Assembly (NCBI GenBank): GCA_014549065.1
Contig: JACDOX010000043.1
Coordinates: 5,124,955-5,188,954, forward strand
Length of the DNA stretch: 64,000 nucleotides
Source: Cardinalis cardinalis
Taxonomy: Eukaryota > Chordata > Aves > Passeriformes > Cardinalidae
Reading direction: 5' to 3'
A model generated the notes under the pieces. It did no database searches, was not told where the DNA came from, and saw only the letters and a program-made list of their open reading frames with translations. Both the position numbers and the translations under genes were made by a program. Of the stretch, positions 1 to 11,030 are shown in pieces (position 1 is the stretch's first letter; the number at the start of each line of letters is the position of its first letter).

Positions 1-511
1 TCCATACATATGATGACAGTATGGAACTCCCGAAAGCATCATCAAATGCTGAAGTGATAATTTCTCATTACAATAAGAATTACTTGTACTGGATTCAACA
101 GCATTTTTGTGTTACGGTGGACATTTTCATGAAGAAGAGACTGAAACCTGGTGTATTTTTATTTTAAGTCTTTCTTGAGAAGAAGACACAGCAAGGGTTA
201 CCGATTTTCAATTTAAAACATATCTCCCTTAAATCTTTTCCAAACCCTGCCAGCTCTTATCATTAGTCTAACTGTACTTGCATCACTTTTGATGTACTTT
301 AAAACACTAGCAGTAATAACTTACAATAGAAAAATCTTTAAAACAAAAAAATTTATTCCTGACACTGCTGTTACTGGCTTTTCTATAAGACCTGTAACTC
401 ACAGGAGGAAAAAAAATCAGTTTTAAATGTACTAGGAAAAGATAATTTACCTTTAACAAGTGAAATGCTGGATCCTGCTCTTGGGTCACACAAACACCAT
501 ATACAGCGCTA
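1..511. other. Unassigned AT-rich sequence
   Basis: No recognisable gene, repeat family or RNA. The open frames here are short, low-complexity in translation and lack any domain signature. The stretch ends where CR1-like sequence begins. Confidence 0.5.
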
Positions 512-1203
512 TAGGTTTAGGGCAGCATAGCTGAAAACCTGCCTAGAGGAAAAGGAGCTGGGGGTGCTGGTGACAGCAGCTGAACTGTGCCCAGGTGCCC
601 AGGAAGGCCAATGGCATCCTGGCCTGGATCAGCAATGCTGTGGCCAGCAGGGCCAGGCAGGGATTGTCCCCCTGGGCTGGGCACTGCTGAGCCACACCTC
701 CAGTGCTGTGTCCAGGGCTGGGCCCTCACTGCAGGAAAGGCACTGAGGGGCTGGAGAGAGTCCAGAGAAGGGCAATGGAGCTGGGGCAGGGTCTGGAGCA
801 CAAGTGCTGTGAGGAGCAGCTGAGGGAGCTGGGGTTGTTTACCCTGGAGAAAAGGAGGCTCAGGGGGGACCTTATCACTCTCTACAGCTGCCTGAAAGGA
901 GGCTGTGGCCAGGCGGGAGTCAATCTTTTCTCTCAAGTAAAAAGCAATAGGACATGAGGAAATGGCCTCAAGTTGTGCCAGAGGAGTTTCAGATTGGATA
1001 TTAGGAAAAATTTCTTCATGAAAAGGGTTGTTAAGCATTGCAGCTGGCTGCTCAGGGAGGTAGTAGAGTCACGATCAATGGAAGCATTTAAAAGATGTGT
1101 AAATGAGGCACTTGGGAACATGGGTTAGAGCTGAACTTGATAGTGTTAACTTTACAGTTTGGCTTAATGATCTTAAAGGGCTTTTGCAACCACAATGATT
1201 TTA
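512..1203 (+). mobile_element. CR1 LINE, 5'-truncated 3' end
   Basis: Chicken-repeat-1 type non-LTR retrotransposon fragment of about 690 bp. It contains the end of ORF2 and the 3' untranslated region. Diagnostic blocks in order are the stretch encoding the last part of ORF2 (around 540-790), the gaggagcagctgagggagct block at about 811, the block encoding LGLFTLEKRRLRGDLITLYS (823-882), 'gattggatattaggaaaaatttctt' near 990, and the terminal 'aatgatcttaaaggg...caatgattt' around 1166-1200. 5' truncation is normal for CR1. Several stops and indels break ORF2, so it is a dead copy. Short open frames on both strands here belong to it and are not host genes. Confidence 0.93.
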
Positions 1204-2550
1204 CACTTCTCTCTTCTTTAATCATATTTTGAAGCGTAACTCCAGCAGCTCTGTCATATTTTGTTCCTCACAATAACAGCAGTACATTAAGAGTCATTTC
1301 AGTTAAAACAGAAATAAACCAAGAGGAAGTTTATGTTCAAATAATAGTAAGGTATTTTTTCTAGTTTCATCTGGGAGTTGGTGAGGGGGGTTATTTAAAT
1401 TAAAGATTAATTGAAAAACACTGGGACATAAAAATATAATTTTCCTATTGCATAGCCTAAGAGTTCAACTGTAACTGCTCATTTATTTGTAAGTTCTCCC
1501 TCACTGGTAATTATCAATTTTATATAATTCTATATACATCTACATAAACATACAGAGAAATAAAAAATAAACAAAAACAAAAGAAAACATATGTTGCAAA
1601 TGTAATATATTTTAAGAAAAATCTATTCTACATTTATTGAATTAATGAATTACTGCCATTTTCACCTTAGATCAGACTTACAGCTAACTATTTCAGGCTT
1701 GTTTAGCAGTCAGCAAAAAAAAAAACAAANNNNNNNNNNNNNNNNNNNNATCAGAAGCAGATAGGAAAAAAAAAAAAAAACCTTGTAAAACTGAGAACAA
1801 AGGAAATCTGATCCCTATAAAGTCTTACCTAACCCTATTAAAAATTCTTAAACACAGAAACATTAATTTTTTATCCTTCTCAAATTTTCTTTCATTCTCT
1901 TTCTTCAGCATTAATTTTCACAATTTCCAGTATTATTCCAGATCTATATAAAAATTATCTATTTATAATCCAAGTATGTAAAATTTGGGGTTAAAACAGT
2001 ACATTGTGACAATTAATTAAGGATAATGTTAATTTATTTAATACCAAATTCCTATTGTTTGTTTGGTTTTTCAATTTTTTTGATCCAGGCTGTGCTCATT
2101 TTCCTTTTGTAATGCAAGTCTGAGTTCTCCAATAACTTTTAGGGCATGAGGTGATCAACAGTTCAAATGATAGGTCCTGGTAAGATCTCAGCAAATGTCA
2201 CCAACTTGCATCAGTGATTCACATAGTATTAATATTTTTAAATGGGTCTGTATAGCAGCAAGAGTTATTAGCCCAAGAAAAATTATGTGTTTCTAACTAC
2301 TTTTAAATTTAGACTGATTTTTAAAAGCTATGAATTAATTTTTAAAGTATTCTATTTTTACAGGAATCATGAGCAATGTTAAAGTTGTCGGCTCGCTCAC
2401 TGGGTTGCCCTGCCATGGAACCCAAGCTGGAAACAGCACTGAAGGGTCTGCTGGCCTGCCAAATTTCCAGGAATAGTTTTGACAGTTACCATGCCCTTTA
2501 CCTGTTTTTGCTGTACTCTTGACACCTTTGCCAAACTCTTTGAAGAACAA
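1204..2550. other. Unassigned AT-rich sequence with an assembly gap
   Basis: No gene recognised. Poly-A rich tracts flank a 20-base run of N at 1730-1749. A GC-richer patch at about 2385-2480 precedes the next CR1 piece and may be older repeat sequence, but I cannot assign it to a family. Confidence 0.5.
1730..1749. other. Assembly gap (20 N)
   Basis: Twenty consecutive undetermined bases lie between two poly-A tracts (about 1715-1729 and 1767-1781). A run of exactly 20 N may be a placeholder, so the true length may be unknown. Homopolymer or repeat collapse is the likely cause. Confidence 0.95.
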
Positions 2551-2554
2551 GTTT

Positions 2555-2877
2555 TATGAGGTGTTTCTGAGGAAGCTGGGGTTGTTTAGCCTGGAGTATA
2601 GAAAGCTCAGAGGAGATCTAATTGCTCTCTACAACTACCTGAAGGGAGGAGGGTGTAATGAGATGTTGGTCTGTATTTTATCCCAGGTAACAAGTGATAG
2701 GACAAGAGTAAAAGGCCTGAAGATGCACCTAGGGAGGTTTAGATTGGAAATTAGAAAAAATTTCTGCATTGAGAAGGTGGTGGAACAAGCTGACTAGGCA
2801 AGTGGGGAAATCATTGCCCCTGGAAGCCTTCAAAAAACATGTAGATGCTTTAGCCTTAATGATTCTGTGATTCTGTT
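2555..2877 (+). mobile_element. CR1 LINE 3' end
   Basis: 5'-truncated CR1 of about 320 bp. It carries 'ctggggttgtttagcctggag' (2576), the block encoding the GDLIALYNYLKGG motif (about 2611-2650), 'gtttagattggaaattag' (about 2738) and a terminal direct repeat of the CR1 octamer (gattctgtgattctgt, 2861-2876). That octamer microsatellite defines the genuine 3' end of CR1, which has no poly-A tail. It is separate from the copies at 0.5-1.2 and 4.4-4.9 kb because each has its own 3' end. Confidence 0.92.
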
Positions 2878-4432
2878 TAACTAGAAAAAAATCCCTTGTT
2901 GCACTCTGAATGTAACCCACCAGGTAGTGTTCTTGGGAAAGCTCATTCATGAATTAGCACTCAGTTACTGGCATCACCCACAATAAGACAGAAAAATGTT
3001 AATCAGTAATGCCCCAATTGCTTTTCTTAGATGTTCATGTAATTATATGAGCCCTCTAAGCTCTCTAGGTACTTCAGTAAACTTAAGATAATGAAATACT
3101 GGAGGAAAATAGATCTTAATATCAAGCATCACTTCAGAGGAAGTAAAATACCTCAGGAAAAAATCAGAGACTTTCACCTAAGGAGTCTCCTGTTGTGAAG
3201 ATAGGACCACAGGACTTAATAACTCTGTATAACATCCCATAATGCTAACTACATAAATTTAGTAAGTATTCCAACATTCATGAACTGGAACAAAATGTCT
3301 TTTTATGGAATAATTGTGTCAGTCTAGTGATACATCACAGGTTTCCTATAAATTCCCATGAAGTTCAAGAAGAAATAATAGAAATTCACACAGAAAATGA
3401 TAACCATTCTAAAATAACAAGAGACTCCCTGGGTGCTGAACATTTACTTTGTATCAGAGCATTCAAGTTTATTTGGCATGTCCAATCGTTCTCTGCTGTG
3501 AGGCCCACCATAAAGAACTGTATTATTAGGAACAATAACACTGCAAGAGGTTAACATCTATGTTTTCATTTTCAATCTCAAGATCTTGAAGTTTGAGGCT
3601 TGGGATGGGTGTCTGTGAAAATATTTGGCTCTATGTAATCTGTTTTTCCTCATGTATGGGATAGGTAACTTCCTGTACATTCTCAATGTTAAACTATTTC
3701 TAAATGAATGATCAGCAATTTTATTACTTGCTACTTTTATGACAAAAAGTATTAGATTTTCAGTGAAAATTTATTATTTACAATAATTGGGACAAGCTAA
3801 CCTCTGCAAATAAAAGGGCTTTTGGGTGAAAAAACATCATGATGCATAAAAAGCATATACCTTAGCTCCATAAGAAAGCAATGTCTGCATTACAGAAAAC
3901 ATACCATTTTTGTCAAATTAATGGGTGTATACAAATAAACTGCACAGCCTAATTTCTGCTGTGTGCGTATTTTCCCTTAATGTTTAGCTCCCTCAGGCAA
4001 AGAACTTTATAGCATCAAGAAGGAATCAGAATTCACCTCAGTTTTACCTGCCGAGTATCTGTAGCACTTTCCATGTATCATGAGAAGCATTGGATTGGTG
4101 CTGCAGGATGGGCATAGGTCACAACATACAGACACATTTTACACAGTAACTTCTTTTTCCTCCATTTCTGCATGGGATAATAAGGTTCTCATGTGCTCTC
4201 AATCACCCAATTACCCACCAAGTTGCTCAAAGCAGCACTGGGCTGTCTCAAAGTGTGCTGTATCATCTTGTAGTCATATGATGCTGTCCAAATATCTCAA
4301 TCCAACAAAAAAGGGATCATTAAAAATGTCTTAGATCCAGACAAAACAACTAAGGTAGTATATCAGTATTTGTACTCTTACACAAAAATTGGTCCAGCAA
4401 GCAACTCTTCAACTCTTGTGAACTGAAGCTGG
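2878..4432. other. Unassigned AT-rich sequence
   Basis: No gene or named repeat recognised. Two open frames of 75 and 84 codons at 3327-3554 and 4080-4334 show no domain or homology that I recognise and are probably chance. Confidence 0.45.
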
Positions 4433-4870
4433 TGTAAGGGCTAGAAGGTATGTCCTGTGAGGAGCAGTTCAGGATCTGGAGTTTGTCTATTTGGCAAGAA
4501 GGAGGCTGAGGTGTGACCTCATGGCTCTCTGCAGCTTCCTGAGGAGGAGAGATGGAGAGAGAGGTGCTGATCTCCTCTCCTATTATCCACATAGGAAAGA
4601 TTCAAAGCTGAGGCAGGGGAGGTTTAGCCTAGGCATTAGAAAGCATTTATTTACCAAGAGGCTGTTATAACCCAGGAACAGACTTCTTAGAGAGGAGGCC
4701 AGTGCCCCCAGCCCATCAGTGTTTAGGAGACATTTGGACAACATGCAAAGGGCATGTTGCCCTTAGCAACATGCTGTAGCTTTTGGTCAGCCCTGAAGTA
4801 GTCATGCAGTTGGACTGAATGATCATTGTAGGTCTCTTCCAATTGAACTATTCCTATTCTATTGTATTCT
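4433..4870 (+). mobile_element. CR1 LINE 3' end, diverged
   Basis: Older CR1 copy of about 440 bp. Recognisable blocks are 'tgtcctgtgaggagcag' (4451), 'aggaggctgaggtgtgacctcatggctctctgcagcttcctgagg' (about 4499-4545), 'gaggcaggggaggtttagcctaggcattag' (about 4611) and the 3' end 'gttggactgaatgatcattgtaggtctcttccaa' (about 4809). Substitutions and a small indel near 4570-4600 make it more degraded than the 0.5 kb copy. Confidence 0.88.
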
Positions 4871-5721
4871 AATTCAGGGAGCAAGTCTAAGGTTCTGCAT
4901 TTGCTATTTAAGTCCATGTACCTCAAGGACTTGTGCCAAAGGTAAGTTTACATTACCAGAGAAAAAGTTAGTTTGTTTTTTGGGGGGGGTTTTGTTTGGT
5001 TTTGGTTTTGGTTTTGGTTTTTTGAGTGAGTGAGTGAGTGGTGTTTTTTTGAAGTAGGGAAGAACAAATTCTTTTACTAATCAACAGGATATGTAGTTTT
5101 TTAATTAATTACCTTCTGGAAAGAAAAACATTATATGAAAAGCCTAAGGATGAGGGGTCAAAAGTCTAAAGCTGGGAGTAGGGTTCTGAAACATCAGGAT
5201 ATAGGCCAAGTTCTTCTCTGTTTAGATGAACAAAATATCTGTGGAAAAAAGAAACCACTAATTTCTACTGGCATAGCTTTTCTTTACATTTATTTCCTCA
5301 AAAAGGCCTGTTAAACATGAAGCAGCTACTGATGAAACAAAGTGGTTCTATCTCCATTTTCTGGGACATACTAAAAGTTCAGAAAATAAATTGATGTAAT
5401 TATAAAGTTGATGCAAAAACTCAAGTAGTTTATTATGAACATATGAAAGAGTTAAGCTTTAGCTTCTGTGCAAAACAAAAGTGTGTTTGCACAAATAAGC
5501 AGCAGTAAAGATACTAATTTTTAGCTACTACTACTAATTTTTATCAGTGTTGGCAAAACTAGATCCTTGTTTTCTAAATACTGGTACTCAGATATAATAT
5601 ACAAACCAGCAACCATCTACACACTGCTTCACAGATAGAAATAATTTTATCATTTTACAGGACACTGTGTCACCATCAAGTAAAATACTTCTTTTAAGTG
5701 CATGTTGGCAGGTGAGGGGAA
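4871..5721. other. Unassigned sequence with simple repeats
   Basis: AT-rich, with no gene recognised. It contains the simple-repeat tract described separately at 4975-5050. Confidence 0.45.
4975..5050 (+). repeat. Low-complexity (TTTTGG)n and (GAGT)n tract
   Basis: A G-run at about 4982-4989 is followed by repeated TTTTGG units to about 5019, then GAGT units at 5024-5040. This is compound simple-sequence DNA with no coding potential. Confidence 0.85.
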
Positions 5722-6058
5722 ACTTTAGTTTAATATCTTTTTAATACTGTGGGACCCAAAAATGCCCTGAGCACTCGAGGCTGCCCCAGAGCAGAGCAGA
5801 GCAGGACAATCCCCTCCCTTGCCTGGCTGCTGATGCTGTCCCTGATGCCCCCAGGACACGCTTGGCCCTCCTGGCTGCAGGGCACTGCTGGCTCATGTTC
5901 AACTTGCCATGGACCAGAGCCCCAGGGCCCTTTCCATGGCACTGCTGTGCAGCCTCTCATTCCCCTGTCTGTCTGTACATCCAGGGCTGCCCCATGGCAG
6001 GTGCATATCTCAGCATTTACCCTTAAACTTCATACAAACAAGAGTCACTTGGGCCCTC
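5722..6058 (-). mobile_element. CR1 LINE fragment, inverted (end of ORF2)
   Basis: On the minus strand this reads as the C-terminal part of CR1 ORF2. It runs from 'gaagtttaagggtaaatg' (6034 downward), through a GPWQVEHEPAVPCSQEGQACPG-like segment (compare the analogous NGKLNVSQQCPGSQEG of the copy at 62.6 kb), to the FWVPQY-like block near 5750. It lacks a 3' UTR and octamer end, so it is a fragment of a larger insertion or was cut later. It is the only clear CR1 on the minus strand among the copies before 20 kb. The GC-rich open frames on both strands here are shadows of it. Confidence 0.85.
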
Positions 6059-8970
6059 TTCTTTATGTGAGCTATACCTTGTGTGAATTCACTTTGCTAT
6101 ACTACCACATTTCTACTGAATGTTGTGACAAGATTATGAAATATATGATACATCCTACTGGGTTATAACATAATTATCAACCACAAATGGATCATTAGTA
6201 GGTTTAAAACCACAGTCCTCCACCTGGCTTCATGTTCCTTTAGGGAAGAGTTCAATCCACACCCAATCCCAATTAAGTCTTGCAGACATGGTAATCGAAA
6301 TCTCACTTCTCCATCTAAAATTTGAGCATTGGGCTATTTTAACCTCTCCCTCTATACTTCATAACTACTCAAGTTATAACAAGAAATAGATGTGGTAGCT
6401 AAGTCTATTAGCCAGTGTTCATACAGCTTTAGGATTGCTAAGATCTGAGTGTGAAGAATCCTTGGAAACAAGATTTCAGGTAGGCTTGACATGGATTCCA
6501 CTGGCTAAGGACATGATTTCAGCATTTTTCAGAATGCTAATAAAAATTTTTCAAAATGCCAGTAAAAAGTCAATGCATGTCTTAAGACTGGAACAATCAA
6601 AATACCTTAACTAACCACTGATACTCAGTAATTTTTGTCAATCAATCTTTACAGCACTTTTGTGCATCTTTAAAAATCTCCTGTCTTTAATCTACCATTT
6701 CCAGCTTCCTAAGTTTTTACTAATTATCACTTTTATAATGTTGAAGTTTTATCCTGAAGTGTTTACATTAGCAGCATGTACATGCAAGCTAGATGCAAAA
6801 ACTAAACCTTACGTTTATATTTTCCTATCCCAAAGATTTATTTTATTTCTTGCAGGCAACATTAATGGTGAAAAGAGAAGTCAAGTGTGGAATATTTGGC
6901 CCAACTTTCATAATGCATATTTCATCAAAATATTATTTTCAAGGTCATTTATAAAATGGTGCTGAACTTCAGCTTCTTAATAAAATCCGTTTGAGCAGGT
7001 GCAGTGACAGATTGATTCAATTTTTGTTTAGAATACCCTGCACAATTACTGTCAAATGCCGCAAAATTAACCCACTACACTTACAATTTTAATTAATTTA
7101 TTCATTCATTCATTCATTAATAATTAAAAATGTGATCAGGTTTTCAATTAAAAATATGACTATTCCAACTAAAACATTACAAATAACCACTTGATGAAGA
7201 ATTAGGAAGTTAAAGACCATGATTATTTTTCTAAAAAAAGCCGTGGCATCAATTAAAATAATACATCATACGGAAGGATTTGTATCTGTTTAAAAAAATT
7301 AACAATATAGAAAGTGCAGCCATAAAAAAAAAAATTTGGTTTCATGATATGGTAAGTACAGACCTGTTTTTAATACCTCCGCCTAGTAATAGTTAAGTAT
7401 TTGTTTAGTATCTCTCCCAGAAAAAAGAAATCTTGTAGAACCAGTGTGTCAGGTGACCTATTAGACAGCAATTTGATTATAAGGCATGAATGGAGTGCTT
7501 TAGTCAGGAATTGTTCTGAATTTTTCATTCTAACAGGACCTTCACCTTCCAGCTCAAGAGTGAAAGGCCCGGTGATCTGTCGGAAGGCCAGGGGAAGCCA
7601 CGCTTGAATACCTGCGAATGAGTTCTAAAGACACCCATCAATGCCCCCACTCACAAGTTTAAGCCAAGTTGCTGCTCAAATTTCTATCATACTCTGAGTC
7701 ATGCATTAAAAAGAAACAGCAGACAGTTGCAACAAAGCACTGATTGAAGACTAAGGTAGAGAGATTCCTATTTTCATTTCCACTGAGCACAGATTTTCTC
7801 TGCCAAATGCTGTAAAATACAATTCAAGGTGTAGGTCCTTGGCTTCTATACAGCATGAACTGAAAAGAACTGTTTTGAGTCTTCACAGTAAATGCCTCCC
7901 TTTTTTTGGCTGCTCTGCCAATATAGCAGACATTTCTGCCAGTTCATTTTCTAAGTATGTTTTTCCAATCCTTGTTTCTTTCTAACTGCACACACCAATA
8001 ATGAATGGTAAATACTTGAAGCAAAGTCCATTGTTCCTTATGCAGGCAACCCAGAGCAGAGTGGGATAAAAAAATGTGAAGGTAATGCGTATCAGGATGC
8101 CCTCAGACTCTGTACACAAAGATCACATACTCTACCCTTCCAAAAAATGGTAGCACCCACAAAATAACAAATCTGAGCACACATACTTACTTCCTGCGTG
8201 CATAAGGCTGAATTCACACTGGTTTGAAGATTTATTTTAATTTATCATCTTGTTACGGCTTGATGTTACAAAAGTGTATTTACTGCCCTTTACTTTCCTG
8301 TGCTTCCTGAATTTAAGAGGATACAAAACTGAAATTTCCTTTTCTTCAATTACAGAAGCTAGAAAGACAATAGCTTTAAATTAAGCTATTCTGAGGTCTT
8401 TTAAAAAATCAAAAACCAACAACAAAATACAACACTTAAAAGATAACTCCATGTTTTTACAGTATGAAAAGTGCATAGCTATACAAGAAGAAGATACACT
8501 CATCTACACATAAACTTCAGAAACAATATTTACAGAACTTATCCTTTGTTCTAGACTAGCTTTTAGACCAGTATATTTAGGATTGTGCATGTAATCGAGG
8601 GTAGACGAAAATACTAGATAAAGCACTATGAAGAAAGGTGTACAAAGCAGTTAAAAGTGGAGTTCCACTATATGGCATCAAATCCTGAAAGAACTAAAAA
8701 TATCCAAGGCAGCTGGATTCTCAGTGTAACAGAACCAGGTGGAAACAAAATAACTTTAGTGGATAAAAATAAAATAATGTCCAAGGTAACAGTGAACTTT
8801 TAGGTAGGCCAAATAAACCATTAATTCAGATGAAGAAAAATTCCATAGAAAGATAAAGTAATTAAGTTAGAGGGGCAAATTAATCTCTAGAATTATTGCC
8901 CTGAAATAAAATTAGCTAAGAAAAATCTTAGTTTATTCTGTTATTTCCAAGAGAATCAATATCAGCTGAA
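6059..8970. other. Unassigned AT-rich sequence
   Basis: About 2.9 kb without a recognised gene or interspersed repeat. It holds an (ATTC)n microsatellite at 7099-7119 and an A-run at about 7324-7336. The 101-codon frame at 6660-6965 is low complexity and not convincing. Confidence 0.45.
7099..7119 (+). repeat. (ATTC)n microsatellite
   Basis: About five tandem copies of the tetranucleotide ATTC inside AT-rich DNA. Confidence 0.9.
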
Positions 8971-9113
8971 GCTGCCCAAGACCTCTCAGCTGGTTAGAGA
9001 ATGGTGGAAACAATGCTATGGTTGTGTGTTTATTCCCCATATGGGCCATTTACTTTAAATCTGAATTGATGATCCTCGTGGGTCACTTCCAACTCAGAAT
9101 ATTCTGTAACTCC
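8971..9113 (+). mobile_element. tRNA(Ile)-derived SINE with CR1 tail (TguSINE1-like)
   Basis: The 5' half follows a tRNA(Ile) gene. It has a box-A-like 'tctcagctggttagag' (8984-8999), the anticodon-arm region 'atggtggaaacaatgctatggttgtg' (9001-9026), and a degraded box B plus acceptor arm 'tgtttattccccatatgggcca' (about 9027-9048). The 3' half is a CR1 3' end: 'ttgatgatcctcgtgggtcacttccaactcagaatattctgtaa' (9066-9109). A tRNA(Ile) head joined to a CR1 tail is the published design of TguSINE1 in zebra finch. Such SINEs are transcribed by RNA polymerase III and mobilised by the CR1 enzyme. Box B is mutated, so it is probably inactive. It is not a functional tRNA gene. Confidence 0.87.
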
Positions 9114-11030
9114 TGTCTGCTACTCTATAGCACACATGATAAAATCAATAAATTAATGCTCTCTTTCCAAATCATATCCATGTGGAAAGAACTCTCTTCA
9201 AAATGGTCACCCATTCCCAATTCCTGGTTGATGGAAATGGCAGAAACATTTGACATTCCCTAATATTCTACCAATTCTTTACACTAGGGGGACTTCTTTT
9301 TTTCATCCTTCCCCAGTAAAATACATGCAAAGAAGCCATAACTTCTACTTCTTCAGAGAACATGCTCTGTTCTGGCAGAAGGGTCCACAATACATATTTT
9401 GCCACATTTCTATGGCTATGAAAATAGTTTAATTTGGCTTCTGTTACTCTCTTCAAATAAGCAAGTATTAGAAATGGATGCCATTTAAATTCCAATCCAT
9501 CTAATACAGTTTTATTATATGAATTTGCTTTTATTTTAATTACTACAGAAAATGGGGGGTGGGGAGGGGAAGGGATGCTGGGGAGAATATTGTTCATCTG
9601 AGTTTCAGAATTTCTTTTTTATATCTCTGTAGTATGAGCTCACCACTGGCCTTCAAATAATGTGCACTGATGCAACATCATACTGTAGGGTAACACGCTG
9701 TGGAAGATACTCTTCATATTTCTTATGATGCAGAGGGGAAATTGGACCACCAGTTTGTAAAACTGGAAAAAAACATCTAACCAAAGTTATCACTCCTCCC
9801 CCTACATCCACTCCTCCTGCTGAAAATCTTCTTATAATATCTTGTCTTCATTCTAAGGCTGTGAAATGCCTTCTCTTGGAATCACAGCTAGCAAAGTTTC
9901 AAATTTTCTTTAGCAACATCCGTGCTGAGTCATGCAATCAAGTTTATGTTGTATTTGTGTGCATATATATATATATATATAGTATATATATATATACACG
10001 TGGGTATGCAACAATTCTAGTAGGAGTAGCGTCTGGGCATAATGGTATGTGAATGTAGAATTTAGAACTTAGTTCATAACAATTTCTATCATTGAACCAG
10101 CTTCTGTACAGGAAATTCCTAGCAGAACATTCAGGTTTTGTGTGATGAGTTCTGGTCTCGTGTCTCAGGTGGCCAGCTGAAACCAACCTGTTCAGTTGGT
10201 GAATCATAAGCCTATGACTTTATAAAACATTTCATGTCCATAACATTTTATTTTGTAAAAATCACAGATCAACATACGTTAACAACACGTGCATACTTCA
10301 TCTCTTTGACATACTCATTTTATTAAATGAGACAATCTAATTTGTCACACCTATCATTAGCTTTTCATTCATGCTCCAATCAATTTATGTCCTCTTTGAA
10401 GTCATCTTTAATTTCTATATTCCCTTTTCCCTTCCGAATCTGTATAACGCACATAAACAAGTTATATATTTTTCTGTTACTGTTGTGTCTTAATTTCATA
10501 CTTGAATATAATAATATTCAAACTCCCATTATGTTGTATGGATCTCTGTCTATCATCATGGTAGAAATGAGGGACAAAGGAGCAAAAAATTACAACTATG
10601 CTCTTAAAAGAGCATATGTGTGGCAGAAACTTCTGGAATTTGTGGAGAGATTTAGTGGAGTATAAGTGTGTATTTATGAACAACTTCAATATGCAGATTC
10701 TTCTTCTCACCTATGTTATAAAAAATATTTAGAAACATGAAACCTAAGATAATAGTAATGATAGAAATAATGTTTTCAAGTAATGAAAATATTTTATTTC
10801 TAATACCAAACATTTTCAATGCTAAATGAATCTTGCCTAATAGATCAATTTCTGTAGCAGACAAAGAACTCAAAATCAAGCAATTTTTTTCTTTCATGGA
10901 ACATTAGATTAATGCAAATGAACACTGTTTCACAATTAAGTCTCTTATCAAGAATTTAGATATTAGTAAAAATCCATTCATAAATTTATGGAAATCTAAA
11001 GACTGTTTCAGTTAAAATTGCAGAATATAC
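9114..11030. other. Unassigned AT-rich sequence with TA microsatellite
   Basis: No gene recognised. Frames of about 60-112 codons at 9250-9597 and 9861-10897 lie on both strands, are compositionally biased and partly overlap the TA repeat. Confidence 0.45.
9963..9996 (+). repeat. (TA)n microsatellite with a central G
   Basis: Two TA runs are separated by a single G at 9982. The tract can form a cruciform or hairpin. Confidence 0.92.

Noticed and set aside
5749..6168. 139-codon open frame on the plus strand, Pro/Cys-rich with a signal-like start
   Set aside because: It is the complement of a minus-strand CR1 ORF2 fragment at 5722-6058, so it is a shadow and not a secreted protein.
8984..9048. 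Possible functional tRNA(Ile) gene
   Set aside because: The B box and anticodon arm are mutated, and the sequence runs directly into a CR1 tail, so it is a SINE head.
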